A DNA stretch of 64,000 nt from Triangularia verruculosa (Eukaryota; Ascomycota; Sordariomycetes; Sordariales; Podosporaceae), in NCBI GenBank assembly GCA_033296885.1, contig MU863880.1:248001-312000 (forward strand), in the 5' to 3' direction. Positions 47,071 to 57,881 of this stretch are shown piece by piece (within the stretch, counting starts at the first letter, position 1; the number at the start of each line of letters is the position of its first letter). Made by a program: the position numbers and the translations under genes. Under the pieces are notes generated by a model. The model had not been told where the DNA came from. It saw only the letters and a program-made list of their open reading frames with translations, and made no database searches.

Positions 47071-48073
47071 TCAAATGGAGCTCGATAATGACCATGCACA
47101 GCCATTCCCATTCCTCGACACTAATGGACTTGGCTGCTCCTCTTCCTCCTCACTGAGGTACTTGACAGTCATTTCAGACATGGAAACCACGGTCCGGCCG
47201 TATCCAATAACCTCGCTCACGCTCTTGCCTCCAGCTCCGTCCTCGGGGTAGATGTAAAGCATGTCCAACTCCTCGGGCTCGTCAACAGCCTCCTCGGGGA
47301 TGCCAGGACTATTCCCGATGCCGATGGCGGCGTAGGAAGGCCGACGTACTACCTTGGTGACGAAAAGCTCTCTGTAGCCGGTGTTTTTGAAACCCAAGCG
47401 TTGAAATGTCCTTTTCCCGCCGTCTGTGGCTGTCAGGGCTGTCACTTTGTGTTAGCTATCAACTGCCGCCAGTGCGAATCGATTGAAAAGGAAACATACC
47501 AGATAATCCAACAACCTTCCAGCCCTTCTTCTCCGTCGCCCTTCTTGTGACCTCCTCCACAGCAATCTCTGAAAGCCGCTTCTGCTTCGACGTGGGTGGC
47601 TCGGCGGCTAACCGCTCAATGTGGTAAACATGCAGTCCGACCTCTTGCTGTTCCTCCCTTTCCTGCACGACAGATATCCTTCCATTTGGCGCCCTGCCAT
47701 TGCCGATCTGTCTTGCTCCAGGCACCACGCTTTCCGTCTGCTGTTGATTCCTCTTGTTGTCATGAGGAAACATGACGTCCGCATCGACCCCCGGCTCCTT
47801 GAGCTTCCCAACAAGCAAGTCTTCCCAATATTCTCTCAGCATCGGCAAGACAATGACCACTCCCAGCACTCCCGTCTTGGGTGATGACCAGCAGATTGAC
47901 ATTTCGGGACAGGCCGCCACCCAGCTGCAGAGTCGGTCGTACGACAGGCCCGCGGGGTACATCTCCTGGTCAGACGCGTAGACAGCGCGCAGGACCTCAT
48001 CCGAGATGGGGTGAGGCGTAGGCGGGGTCTCCATCCCGCTTGTTGTTGGACTGTTTGATGCTGGCGAGGACAT
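47071..48073 (-). CDS. GNAT-like acetyltransferase domain protein
   Basis: Two exons (48073-47500 and 47438-47071) splice through a 61-nt intron (donor GTATGT, branch GCTAACA, acceptor GTGACAG) to 313 aa. The layout is GNAT-like: an early helix region (DEVLRAVYASDQEMYPAGLSY), beta strands SICWSSPKTGVLGVVIVLP, an acidic/Gln insert, then VGLHVYHIERL, a helix EVTRRATEKKGWKVVGLSAL and the late TFQRLGFKNTGYRELFV (GF-x-x-x-G motif near the end of the GNAT fold). The acetyl-CoA pyrophosphate loop (Q/R-x-x-G-x-G/A) is not clearly present, so activity is uncertain. No signal peptide. The C-terminal 90 residues are acidic and specific to this protein. Confidence 0.65.
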
Positions 48074-48622
48074 TTTGCTGGTTCTTGATTTGTAATTCCC
48101 TCTTTTGGTGGTTTGTAACTTGGGTCAAGTCGGTTGATGGTATGAAAGAGCCTGACAAAAAGAAAAGAGGAGGAGAGGAAAGACGTTGAACCCGCAGCTT
48201 TTAGTGCCGTCTCTGTGATGTCGATGCGCCACTCATCTGATTGATATTTGACTCTTTTGCAAAGCGAAATGGAACCAAATCCAAAAAGGTCAGTCCCCCC
48301 AAAGCTCCAGAAAAAAAAGGAGCCACAGTGGAGTTGTGGTTGGGTTATGAGGTCCAAATGAGGTGGATATCCAGAACGGGCTTAGCTCCGTCTCCTTCGC
48401 TCCAGCCAAATCTAGCCGAACTAGCGGTTGCTTGGCGAGCCACAGTTAATCGGGGGACAGACCCGCAGGTTCGGGTCAACAGTGCGCGCGACAAGCGCTT
48501 AATTGGGGGGGAATTAAAATGTGGCCTGATGGTTTGGGAATTGCGATTTGCAGAGAAAGAGAATGGGGAACAATGTTACCGAGATGAAAAAAAGGAAATG
48601 AAACCGCAAAAATAGGTTTTTT
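48074..48622. other. Intergenic, no gene seen
   Basis: Upstream of the acetyltransferase-like gene and downstream of tRNA-Thr. Nothing supportable. Confidence 0.5.
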
Positions 48623-48694
48623 TGCCCACAGCCAGAATCGAACTGACGACCTCATCATTACTAGTGATGCGCTCTACCACTGAGCCATGCGGGC
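48623..48694 (-). tRNA. tRNA-Thr(AGU)
   Basis: 72 nt, no intron. D-arm GCTCAGTGGTAGAGC, anticodon stem CATCA/TGATG, loop CTAGTAA with anticodon AGT, T-loop TTCGATT, discriminator A. A T run (AAAAA on the plus strand at 48609-48613) follows as terminator. Confidence 0.93.
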
Positions 48695-49450
48695 TTGGGT
48701 TGCTTGTTGAGATGGTTGGTGGTGTTGAGGCTTTTCGTGACAGCTGTCAACAAAATTTGTTGAGTTCCGTTTCGCTTTGAGCCGTCCGTCGCAGATACTC
48801 CGGCGCTTTCCTATCTGAAACCTTCACCTCGAGATGGTCCAACCCAGAAAGTAGTGTTATTCCCGCAGATGAAAATGATAAGTTATTTACTTCTATCCCA
48901 CTCCCTTTTTGATGATCAGTCTGTTTATTTCACGTTTCATCAAGCTCGGCAATGTCAAAGCGAGTTGCGAGAGTCAACGAGCCGATCTGTAAGTGAAACT
49001 AAGGTATCGAAGAAAATCGAGAATCAGATATCTTACATTGAATATGGATCTTCAAGACACTCATAATCTAGCGTCCGGGTCCCTGCCGCAATATTGAAAC
49101 AACCGGTAAGGTTCCACCACATAAGCCTCAGTAACACCAAAGAAAACGTTTATCTCACGGAGTCACAAGCACAATGTAGTGGATGAGATCAAGACTGCCA
49201 ACAGCCGCGACAACTTGGTGCAGTGCAACCATCACCAGCCTTCCAACGTAACCTTCAAAAGACCCCTGGACCATGAGGCTGGACAATGGCACACTGAACT
49301 TCGAAAATACAAAACAATGGTTACCTTGATCTCACGATCAAGACCTGGAAAACAGAGTCCAAGCAGTTCCCGAGACCATTCATCATTGTGTAACCATAGT
49401 AAAAAATAGCAAAGGAGCAAAAGATATGCACATTCGATGCCGGGAATTGA
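48695..49450. other. Intergenic between tRNA genes
   Basis: No protein gene seen. Confidence 0.5.
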
Positions 49451-49539
49451 GCCCGACGTGGGGGTCGAACCCACAACCTTGAGATTTGACGGAGGAACTC
49501 CCTAAGAGTCTCACGCTCTACCGATTGAGCTAGCCGGGC
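49451..49539 (-). tRNA. tRNA-Lys(CUU) with 17-nt intron
   Basis: Acceptor GCCCGGC/GTCGGGC, D-arm GCTCAATCGGTAGAGC, anticodon stem TGAGA/TCTCA, loop CTCTTA with anticodon CTT, a 17-nt intron after position 37, and T-arm GTGGGTTCGACCCCCAC. Confidence 0.93.
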
Positions 49540-49846
49540 GATGGGATCGCCTGTGCTGTGTCCGTTGAGTGTGTGTGTTTGGGAAATATTCTTTTGAAGA
49601 ATGTGTGGGAGCATGTTCTGGGTGGCCCTTGTGAAGAAAAGTAAGAAGCTAGGTTCAGGGTGGTAAGAAAGGAAGTGGAGTTAACGGCTTTGAAGGCTGA
49701 GAGCCCAAACCTCCATTTATTTTCTCTAACTCCCAGTTTACCTACCTGAAACTTCCGCTAGTATCAGCTTGGAAACATGTAGCAAAAAAGACAGCACCAA
49801 TAATGAGGGAAGTCTATCAAAGATAGACAGAAAGGAGGTGAAATTG

Positions 49847-49929
49847 AGGTCCTACCCGGACTCGAACCGGGGTTGCCGGAACGCTCTGATTTTCAGAATC
49901 CGAAGTGCTAACCGCTACACTATAGAACC
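49847..49929 (-). tRNA. tRNA-Gln(CUG) with 11-nt intron
   Basis: Acceptor GGTTCTA/TAGGACC, D-arm with 4-bp stem GTGT/GCAC, loop TTCTGA with anticodon CTG, an 11-nt intron after position 37, and T-arm CCCGGTTCGAGTCCGGG. A second, intronless copy lies at 63510-63581. Confidence 0.9.
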
Positions 49930-52900
49930 TTGAACTGTATTATAGTCCTAATGGGTGGCGTAGCAAGAGGCTCCAAGTGAATCCCAGGATAGGCTTACCT
50001 TATGGTGGGTGAAAGTAATCCTTGCTCCACACACTTGAGTCGTGGCGAAATACTCCACTCGCACGGAGACTCCAAAAGGCTGTAGTTTGAACTTCGCGAA
50101 TCATAGTCGTGATGGGTGTTCTCCAAGGATGCGGTTGACGATGCGCGAGTTGGGCGCAACTGTTCATTTTTGTAGGCTGACAAGATCTGGCTTCCACATG
50201 TTGTCGAACGAGTGTGGTCGGTCGAAGTCTTTGACTATGAATTTGTCAGTAGGTTCCTTCATCTTCGGGGCCTCTCTGGAGGTTGAGATGATGAGATGGT
50301 GCCTTGAAGAATGTTGAAGCACCTACCCAGGTAGGTTGCTCCCAGTATGACCTGGGAGCTGGTGATGGTCAAACAAGCAAGAGATGATGTAAGCCACCCA
50401 AAGTCTCATGACGGGGCGTCAGTTTAACCCCTAGCGCCTAGCGTCGAGATGATCGGAAGCGGACTCGGATAGCAGTGGTATGGAGACCGGAGTTCCAAAG
50501 CTGTTTCTTCAGGTGGATTATGCTACCAGAGTCTGTATTGTGCCCAAGCGAGCTGTGTCGGCTAGGTTGGAGGCTGTTCATGCCAAGGTTATGGTGTCCG
50601 CTATACCAAGAGTGTTGATGATCGACCGGTTGACCGATGAAGTTCCAAGGTTTGAAACATGATCTCGACCCAGGTGTGGGTGGTCGCACAAATGGATCTT
50701 TGGGATCAGTTGAGCACCTTCATTGGGCGTTATATCGTGATGTGATAGATGATCAGGCTGCACTCTGTTGTGCCAGCACACTCCGGAGTATCTTCAACCA
50801 CCATACTGGTAAAAACAGTCAGGTTTTCTCAGGCATCTGATCCGCCAGATTTGCTCTGAACTACCCAAGCAGAAACTCCATGCCGAAACTCGGCTGGTGT
50901 GTAGGGTAGAGTGGAGCGATGAAGGTGTTCGAGTGAGTGACCTTGGGTGACCGCACCTAACAAGGGAGGGCGAAACGCGGTAGCTGTTGACATCATACAA
51001 CAAGCGGCATCGGATGAGCGAATGGCTATAGTTTGAAGTGCCTGCGTGTCAGGCGAGGATGAGGTTGTGGCTGGGTGGTCTGAGAACCGGACTGCATGAC
51101 CGAGAACCGAACTTGAGGACTTGCCAACACCTGTGGTTCTGCTTCACACCCTCTGCCGTTTTGAAAGCGGTAAGTTCCACGCTTTGCTGTCCATCTTCTC
51201 ACTGGTTTCTTCCCGCCAATTGCCCGGCGTGGCCTTTCTGCAAGGCGAGGTCGATTGAGATAAGCTCAGGGCTGGAACAAGTCGATGAGCTAAGGAAGGG
51301 GAAGAGAACGTGTATGAATGTCGATCATACTTGAAAGAGAAAGGATCGGCAAGGCTGGGGAATAAAAGAAGTGGAAAGACATAAGGTGATTAAGAGAAAC
51401 CGAAAAGGTGGCTGCAGCATTTGTCCACATCATGATTTTGCTCGGCGCAATTTGCAAATATTGAACCGCGATGTTGCATGACAGCGAGCCGACTTCGCTT
51501 ATAGAACGCATGTTGAGCTGATGGCTTGAGTCTGACCAAGTACGATGACAACTTCTTGGTTACCGATGTTGCAATGGGCCAGGTTATGCATATTTTCGGG
51601 CTTGACCTAAGCCAGTCGATAGGATTCGAGCCGGGATTGATTGATGTTGTAATCCTCGGGCTTTTCAGCTCTGAAGCAAGCCTCCAAGTTCTTTTCGCAG
51701 CTGCAGAGTCTTGAAAAGGTCTCAATTGCTGCGGGCACAATGGTGGTGGTGAATAGGGAGTTTTCGACCGGTGCCGGTATAGACCGTGGTCGAAGTACAT
51801 GATCTGTCAGCTGTGTTTGGCTGCCTTTGCGGTAAAAGCGTCATAGACGAGAAGCCCACCGCCATTCACGCTATCCACTTCGCGTCATCCATCGCCAGTA
51901 AATCGAAGCATTGACGGGAACAGTGTCCGTAGTTGGGTTGGCTCTGGTGGCTGGCTCAACAATTTTGGGCGGCAAAGCTCAGCATGTTGTGACACACCAT
52001 CGGAAGAGAAGCCTTGATTTTGCATCTCATGTTATGTTGCTTCGACCCAACCATCTGGCCTAGGCAGGGACTCCTGTTGTGCACTTCCCATCCCGTGTCG
52101 TTGTGACCGTGGCGGGGAGCCACTGCCAGTGCATTCTCTGGGCAGGCAACTTCGCCTAATGACATCACTAGAGATTCTGTCCCGGGGGGAGTTCTCCGGA
52201 AAAGTACTACCTCTTGGCTGAGGCGCTAAAACTCCATTCTGAAAGAAGTCGAACAATGTTATTACTCCCAGACCTTGAACAGAGTTGTTTTGAAATTGTG
52301 GACGACTGAAAGGCACCTTTGACGATTGTGAGAAAATGATCTGACATGGTCGCTCAACCTTGGATTAGGGGACCAGTCATCGATGCAAGTAATGCATTGC
52401 CAAAGGACAGAAAACGGTGCCGAGTGTCTCAGTTAGGTTGTATGGAAGATGTAAGATCAGTAGATGTCAATACACCACTCTGAAGTGGCTCGTCCGATGC
52501 AGCACTACCTCGTCCCCCGCATTTCCGGTGTGTTGGGGTGTGGTATTATTGGCAGCTCCACGAATTTGCTGATGGGCTGACGGTGGGAAGCTTTTCGTTG
52601 CTGTGCATGTGGTTGGTCGGTCAGTTGACGGCTGCTGCACCCCTCGGGGACTTGCCGTCGCCTGCCGTTTCGAGGACACCACCTTCTGCTGCCACTGGTT
52701 CAGCGTCAAGATCAGATCATGTTGCTTAATGCTACACAACACGACGCTAGTACGTGATCGTTCACCTCCTTGGCCGCATTCCCACCCTTCTTGCCACGAC
52801 ACCGCCTTCCCCTGAGGCTTGCCTGTCGGTCCAACCACTCTGAGCCTCAAACTGTACGGATCTTTCCGCCTCCCTCAATGTCAGTGACGCTTAACCGCTA

Positions 52901-53719
52901 CTTTGGTATCTCTGCGTATGGCTGAACAGTTGGACATCATTGCACCCCCCCATAACCACTACCGTTTACTGGCTCCGGTATTCGGTCGAAGGATTTTCGT
53001 CTCATTTCGCCTGCAGCGCAGGCGTTCGGACCGGGCCTTCATACGCGCCACATCATCACTTCAAGATGAAGATACCTGTTGCTGGAAGCAATTTCCTGTG
53101 AAAGCAGAGGTCTGAGAATACATCCAAGGGGCAGACACTGACGCAGAGTATCTTGTCAGATTCATTTCTTAGGTAAACAGTGGCTGGGTATGGAGTAGGT
53201 TGCTGGCTGAGATAGACCATGATCGTCATCGTGCATCTAAAAGCGACCTTGTAACACGGGCTGTGGTAGGGTCGCAACAGGCTTGGGGTTCTGGTAGACG
53301 CGGTATGCCGGATACTCTCCGTTAAGTCCTTGGAGTTGACCAATCCTCCGTGTCTGTCAAAGGAGACAACTGCAGGTCTTCGGCGTCAGGGTAACACGAA
53401 GACACTTCACCTACTTGAAGTTATCTTGTGATCTCAAGAAAGGCAAATGCAATGTAGATCCAAGTGAAGCCATCACAATCAAGGAAGAGGCCCGAGAGAA
53501 GGAGAGCCAGGCTTGCGAATGGACGATGACTTCAAAGAACGCATCAGAGCAACTCGTGGTCCTTGAAATGTCTATATAATGGCCCTCCTTCTCCCTCAAT
53601 TAGACCTCAAACCTTCCTTCATCATCAGCATCAACAACTTCATCAGCTTTAGCCCAACCTTCCAAACAATCAAAACACTCTTCAGCTTTCCCAAAGCAAT
53701 CAACTCCTCCACCGCCAAA
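49930..53719. other. Long gene-free region
   Basis: 3.8 kb with no gene that I can support on either strand; all open frames are short and mutually overlapping. A hairpin GCTCCCAG/CTGGGAGC lies at about 50338-50360. The region may be old, decayed DNA between the tRNA genes and the hydrophobin. Confidence 0.45.
53573..53580 (+). promoter_or_regulatory. TATA box of hydrophobin gene
   Basis: TATATAAT about 145 bases before the ATG at 53720. A long C/A-rich leader (TCATCAGCATCAACAACTTC) follows, usual for highly expressed fungal genes. Confidence 0.6.
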
Positions 53720-54109
53720 ATGCAGTTCTCCAGCCTCATCACTATCCTCACCGTCGCCATGACCGCTGCTGCCCTCCCCGCAGCTGACGTTGCCAACAAC
53801 AACGTGGTCGTTGCCCGCACCGGCGGCGGCGGCGGCACTCCCGTTAACGAGTGCTCCGTGACGAACGAGAAGCCCGTCTGCTGCACCGGTGGCCTTCTGG
53901 GCCTCATCGACCTCTCCTGCCTCGTCGCTGCTGTCGGTGGTATCTGCTCTGGCAATGTCAAGTGCTGCAATGTCGACAAGAACGTCGTAAGTTTGCTATG
54001 ATTTCTGGTCCCGAGCCCGGTTTTATCATGTATATGCTGACACTGCCCACCTGCGAACCAGGGCCAAGCTCTTATCACCATCGACATCTTGACCTGCGGC
54101 ATCCTCTAA
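53720..54109 (+). CDS. Hydrophobin (class I-like, 104 aa)
   Basis: Two exons (53720-53986, 54062-54109), in phase. The signal peptide (MQFSSLITILTVAMTAAALP) is strikingly like that of Neurospora EAS. A Gly run precedes the eight hydrophobin cysteines in order C, CC, C, C, CC, C. Spacing is C-x7-CC-x11-C-x8-C-x5-CC-x17-C. Paired cysteines, hydrophobic loops (GGLLGLIDLS, LVAAVGGI) and the C-terminal LITIDILTCGIL fit the family. The product should be secreted and self-assemble at air-water interfaces on spores or aerial hyphae. The C3-C4 and CC-C loops are shorter than in typical class I proteins. The intron (GTAAGT donor, AACCAG acceptor) separates the last Cys-containing strand, as in other hydrophobin genes. 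Confidence 0.92.
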
Positions 54110-54742
54110 ACGCTCTGCTGCTGTCAGACGTCAACAGAATCACTCGTCGCCTCGAGGAGTAAGCTGGATAATCAAGGTTCTGGAGGAATGCCTCGAGTCC
54201 AAAAAGCTGGAAGGGCTGGTGCTGGGCTGTATGAAATATCTCTTGTTGCATTCTCCTATTCCTCGCTTTCAGGCCTGGCAGGGAGGAGGAGTGTAAACAA
54301 TGTACGGTCTTTTGTTTTGAGGATTGCTTGAGCGAAGCGATGTATCTAGTTTAGCTAGCGAGTTCTGCTGTTCTCTTTGCTTTTTTGAATTTAATCTCTT
54401 TGCCGGCTTATTTTTTGAGGTTCTCGATTTTGCAGTAAGATGATGTGGCGAAGTCGGTGTTTTGGGGGGACCTGCCACAACAGGAGGTGGTGACAGTCCT
54501 GTCCCACTTTGTGGATGATGAGAGCCACAATATGCTTCGTTCCTACCTGCCTCCGCTGAAGTGTCACCTCATCAACCCCGCTCACACGTGTGAGTTGTGT
54601 CTCTTCACAAAGCGAATAAAGGAGGAGCGGCAGACTTCTTCTGGGAGCCACCTGACTCCGATCTCTTTCAATCAATTTCAATTTGTGGAACTCACATGCC
54701 GGGCACATATCTATCACAATATTTCACGTTGCCGACACCGTC
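54110..54742. other. Intergenic, no gene seen
   Basis: 3' flank of the hydrophobin and promoter of the third HET gene. Confidence 0.5.
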
Positions 54743-56993
54743 ATGGATGACTCGACCCTTCCCTGTCTACCAGAGCCTGCTCAGGGCCAGCCTGAACATA
54801 CGCGGGAATCGAAGAAATTACGGCCTCTGACGACGCCATGCAAAAAGTGCCAGCTGATGATTGATACGATGAAAGATGCAAGTTTGGAGGAGGAGATAAA
54901 TACGCATCAACCTCACTACGACACATGGTCAGAGATCGAAGCATCTGCAGATGCTGGATGCGGCGTATGCTTTCAGTTCACAAGACTAGAACGGAGTCTT
55001 CAGCTCAAGTATGACCTAATGACCCACAGGGGGCTTTCCATGATATGGCCCAGAGACGCACTCTTGATTATCGAGGTTCCTTATACGTTGGGTGACCTCG
55101 GATCAGCTAGTTCGGAAAGACGCACCGATATCTGGTACGATGGACAGCCAATAACTCCCAGACTGATGATATGGTCCAGTGTTCGAGTCACACCTACAAA
55201 TATCCAAGGTGCGCTAGACTGTTCTCCCAGGAAAACCTACAGGCTAACATACTGTCCTGCTAGCACTCGACTACGACTTTGAACCATCTTCTAGCACCAG
55301 AGATGCGTTACCACTCTGTCGTGCGTGGCTAGAAACCTGCAGCACGACACATTCATGTGGCAATGGTGGACAACCATCACGACTCATGCCGACGCGGATA
55401 CTACGTATAACACCAAACTCTGTACGATTGCTCTTATCTGAAGAATACCCTCCCAATTCGCAATATGCAACTTTGAGTCATTGTTGGGGTACCTTGGAGT
55501 TCCTCACCCTTACAACCAAGAACCTTGACGTATTCAGAATGAACATTCCGTCTGAGTGTTTACCTAAAACTTTTCTTGATGCTATAGGCATCTGCCGGTA
55601 TCTAAGAATCGACTACTTATGGGTTGACTCACTCTGTATTCTTCAAGGCTGCGAGAAGGATTAGCTTAAAGAATCGGCACTAATGACAGAGGTATACGGG
55701 AATGCCTATTTAAACATCGCCGCAACTTCTGCAGAGGACGCCAGGGTTGGCTGCTTCTTCGATCGCGACAAACGGTGGCGATGTCAAGTCCTATCAAGCA
55801 AATGGAACTCCATCCTAAATGTCTGTCGAGCCTCTGAGCAATATTCACCCGGGAGCTCTCACCACGTCGACAACAAGCTTGCTGAGAGGGGGCGGGTGGT
55901 ACAGGAAAGATATTTATCCAGACGCACTTTGCATTTCACCAACGACGAGGTTTACTGGGAATGTGACGAGAATCCAGCTTCTGAGGTTTGGCCATGCGGT
56001 TACCCTGCCATCAAGCCCTACCCATCACTTATGCCGGGATATACACCTTTTACTCTTCGACGACGATCATTGATAGGTAGATGGAAGGAGCTCGTCCAGC
56101 AGTATTCGCAAGCCAGTCTAAGTTACGAAAAGGATAGGCTGACTGCAATTTCCGGGCTGGCTCGGCACATCGGTAGTACCACCAACGACCGGTTTCTCGC
56201 TGGGTTATGGCAGGAGACATTCGCTGAAGACTTGCTCTGGCGTTTGAAACGTGTGGATGATTTAGCGAGACTCCAGGAATTGCAATCTCGAGGTCGAATC
56301 AAGCCACCAACAGCACCCACCTGGTCCTGGGCCTCCTTGGTCTCACCTATAACTTACCAGATTCTGCCTTGCCCCGAGGAGTTCAGTCCCAAGTCTATTT
56401 CAGGCTTCGCACGGCATGTTGACGTCGATGAAATTGCTACAAGCGATTCCTTTAAAAGTGATCATCCGGCGTCAGCTGTCAACATGATTTCCGCTCGCCT
56501 ACGTTGCCGTTTTCTTTACGCTTGCCGTGGACACTTCAGACCGGATCTAACGCGCGTAGCCTGGAATCCTGCCAAGGGATGGTGGCATGGCCGGGGCTTG
56601 AGGCTGGTGCTGGGACACGGAATTGAGGAAAAGATGGACATGACACTGGGTCAACTTTCGATATTTCCTACTTGCATAATGGATTGCGCACCAGGGTTGG
56701 ATTCATGGTCGATGGACTTCTTCGACTCGGGTCCTCTGTTTCTGTTGGATATAAAGGATATCGACAATCACCAGTGCAACTCCGCGAGCGACTGTGCTGG
56801 ATTAACATTAAAACCAACAGGAAATCGACCTGGTCAATACAGGTGTGTCGGGCTATACACGTATGAACTGGGATACAGAAGCTGCCGGGACCGTTTGATA
56901 CCATTAAATCTTGTCGCTCAGGGGGAGGAGTCTGCCTTTTCGAAGGTAAGAGAGGGCGAACAAGGTAAGGAATATTTTATTGATCTGGTCTGA
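54743..56993 (+). pseudogene. HET-domain gene 3 interrupted by a single in-frame TAG
   Basis: Exons 54743-55208 and 55264-56993 (55-nt intron, donor GTGCGC, branch CTAACA, acceptor TGCTAG) form one frame of 732 codons that is open except for TAG at 55662-55664 (codon 289). HET motifs sit on both sides: YATLSHCWGTLEF, YLWVDSLCILQGCEKD, then after the TAG LKESALMTEVYGNAYLNIAA and later PTWSWASL. Family members usually have a Trp where the TAG stands (D-W-x-x-E). A single G-to-A change (TGG to TAG, or CCA to CTA on the other strand, a RIP-type CpA to TpA) explains it. Either a recent pseudogene, a polymorphic null allele, or a gene read through mRNA editing. If translated to the stop, only 288 aa with a cut HET domain would be made. 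Confidence 0.85.
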
Positions 56994-57200
56994 TCCCACC
57001 AGGACCAACTACTTGATTCATGTCTATTCAGCATAGGGAAGCATTAGCAATGTGCGTTTTATCTTTTAAAAATCCCACACTGAAATAGAAACCCCCTAAC
57101 TACCTGGACTTTGTGACATCGGACCATGTTATTATGTGACCGTGGGGGATGGAAAAAATCCAAAAATAAATGCTGACCAACATTCATTGACTCATAAAAA

Positions 57201-57285
57201 TGGACGAGTTGGGAATCGAACCCAAGACCTTTCGCAAGAAAGTGCTATTGCAAAGCGAACGCGCTACCAATTGCGCCACACGCCC
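57201..57285 (-). tRNA. tRNA-Ala(UGC) with 12-nt intron
   Basis: D-arm GCGCAATTGGTAGCGC, anticodon stem TTCGC/GCGAA, loop TTTGCA with anticodon TGC, a 12-nt intron after position 37, T-arm TTGGGTTCGATTCCCAA, discriminator A. The acceptor stem has one U-U mismatch. Confidence 0.9.
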
Positions 57286-57881
57286 TTCACTATCAGTGAA
57301 CGGAAATAGTCAATATTGCGCTCGACAGCTACTCACTAGTCTCAGAAGGCAAGATTGGCTTGTTGAGTTGTGAGAAAGCAGAAAGAATGCTGGAATGGTT
57401 AAAGTGCTAATTCTATGACCTATAGTTAACTGTTCCTCTGCCTTGAAGACAGAGATATAATTGCGCTTTCATCAGGTTTCTCCAAATACCTAGACTGATG
57501 CTTCTGCTTGCGACGAGACTGTGTCGAGATGCACAGGAACAACGGCCCAGAATGTACGCATCCCCTGTAAAACGAGGAGATCTACCTTAAGAATTGGGGA
57601 TTGTCATTGAAGTTTATTGCTAGTGCCAAGGCAGTGGCTTCTAGCCGGCGAACTGCTACCTAGAGCGTAGGGTAGGTGGACAGTTCACGTCTTCATGGCT
57701 GAAACTCAAAGTGATGAAAGTTTTATGTTCGAAAGTTTATCGTATACTAAAAGATAACCTTTGAAAACCGCATATCTAAGTTACAAAACCCTCTCTCTTA
57801 AGTTCTTCCCTCAAGTTCTTAGCCCTTCATACACCTGATCACAGCATCCCATCAGCACAAAGGAATCACCACATAACAATC
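57286..57881. other. Intergenic, no gene seen
   Basis: Promoter side of the tail-anchored protein gene; C/A-rich leader just before its ATG. Confidence 0.5.
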
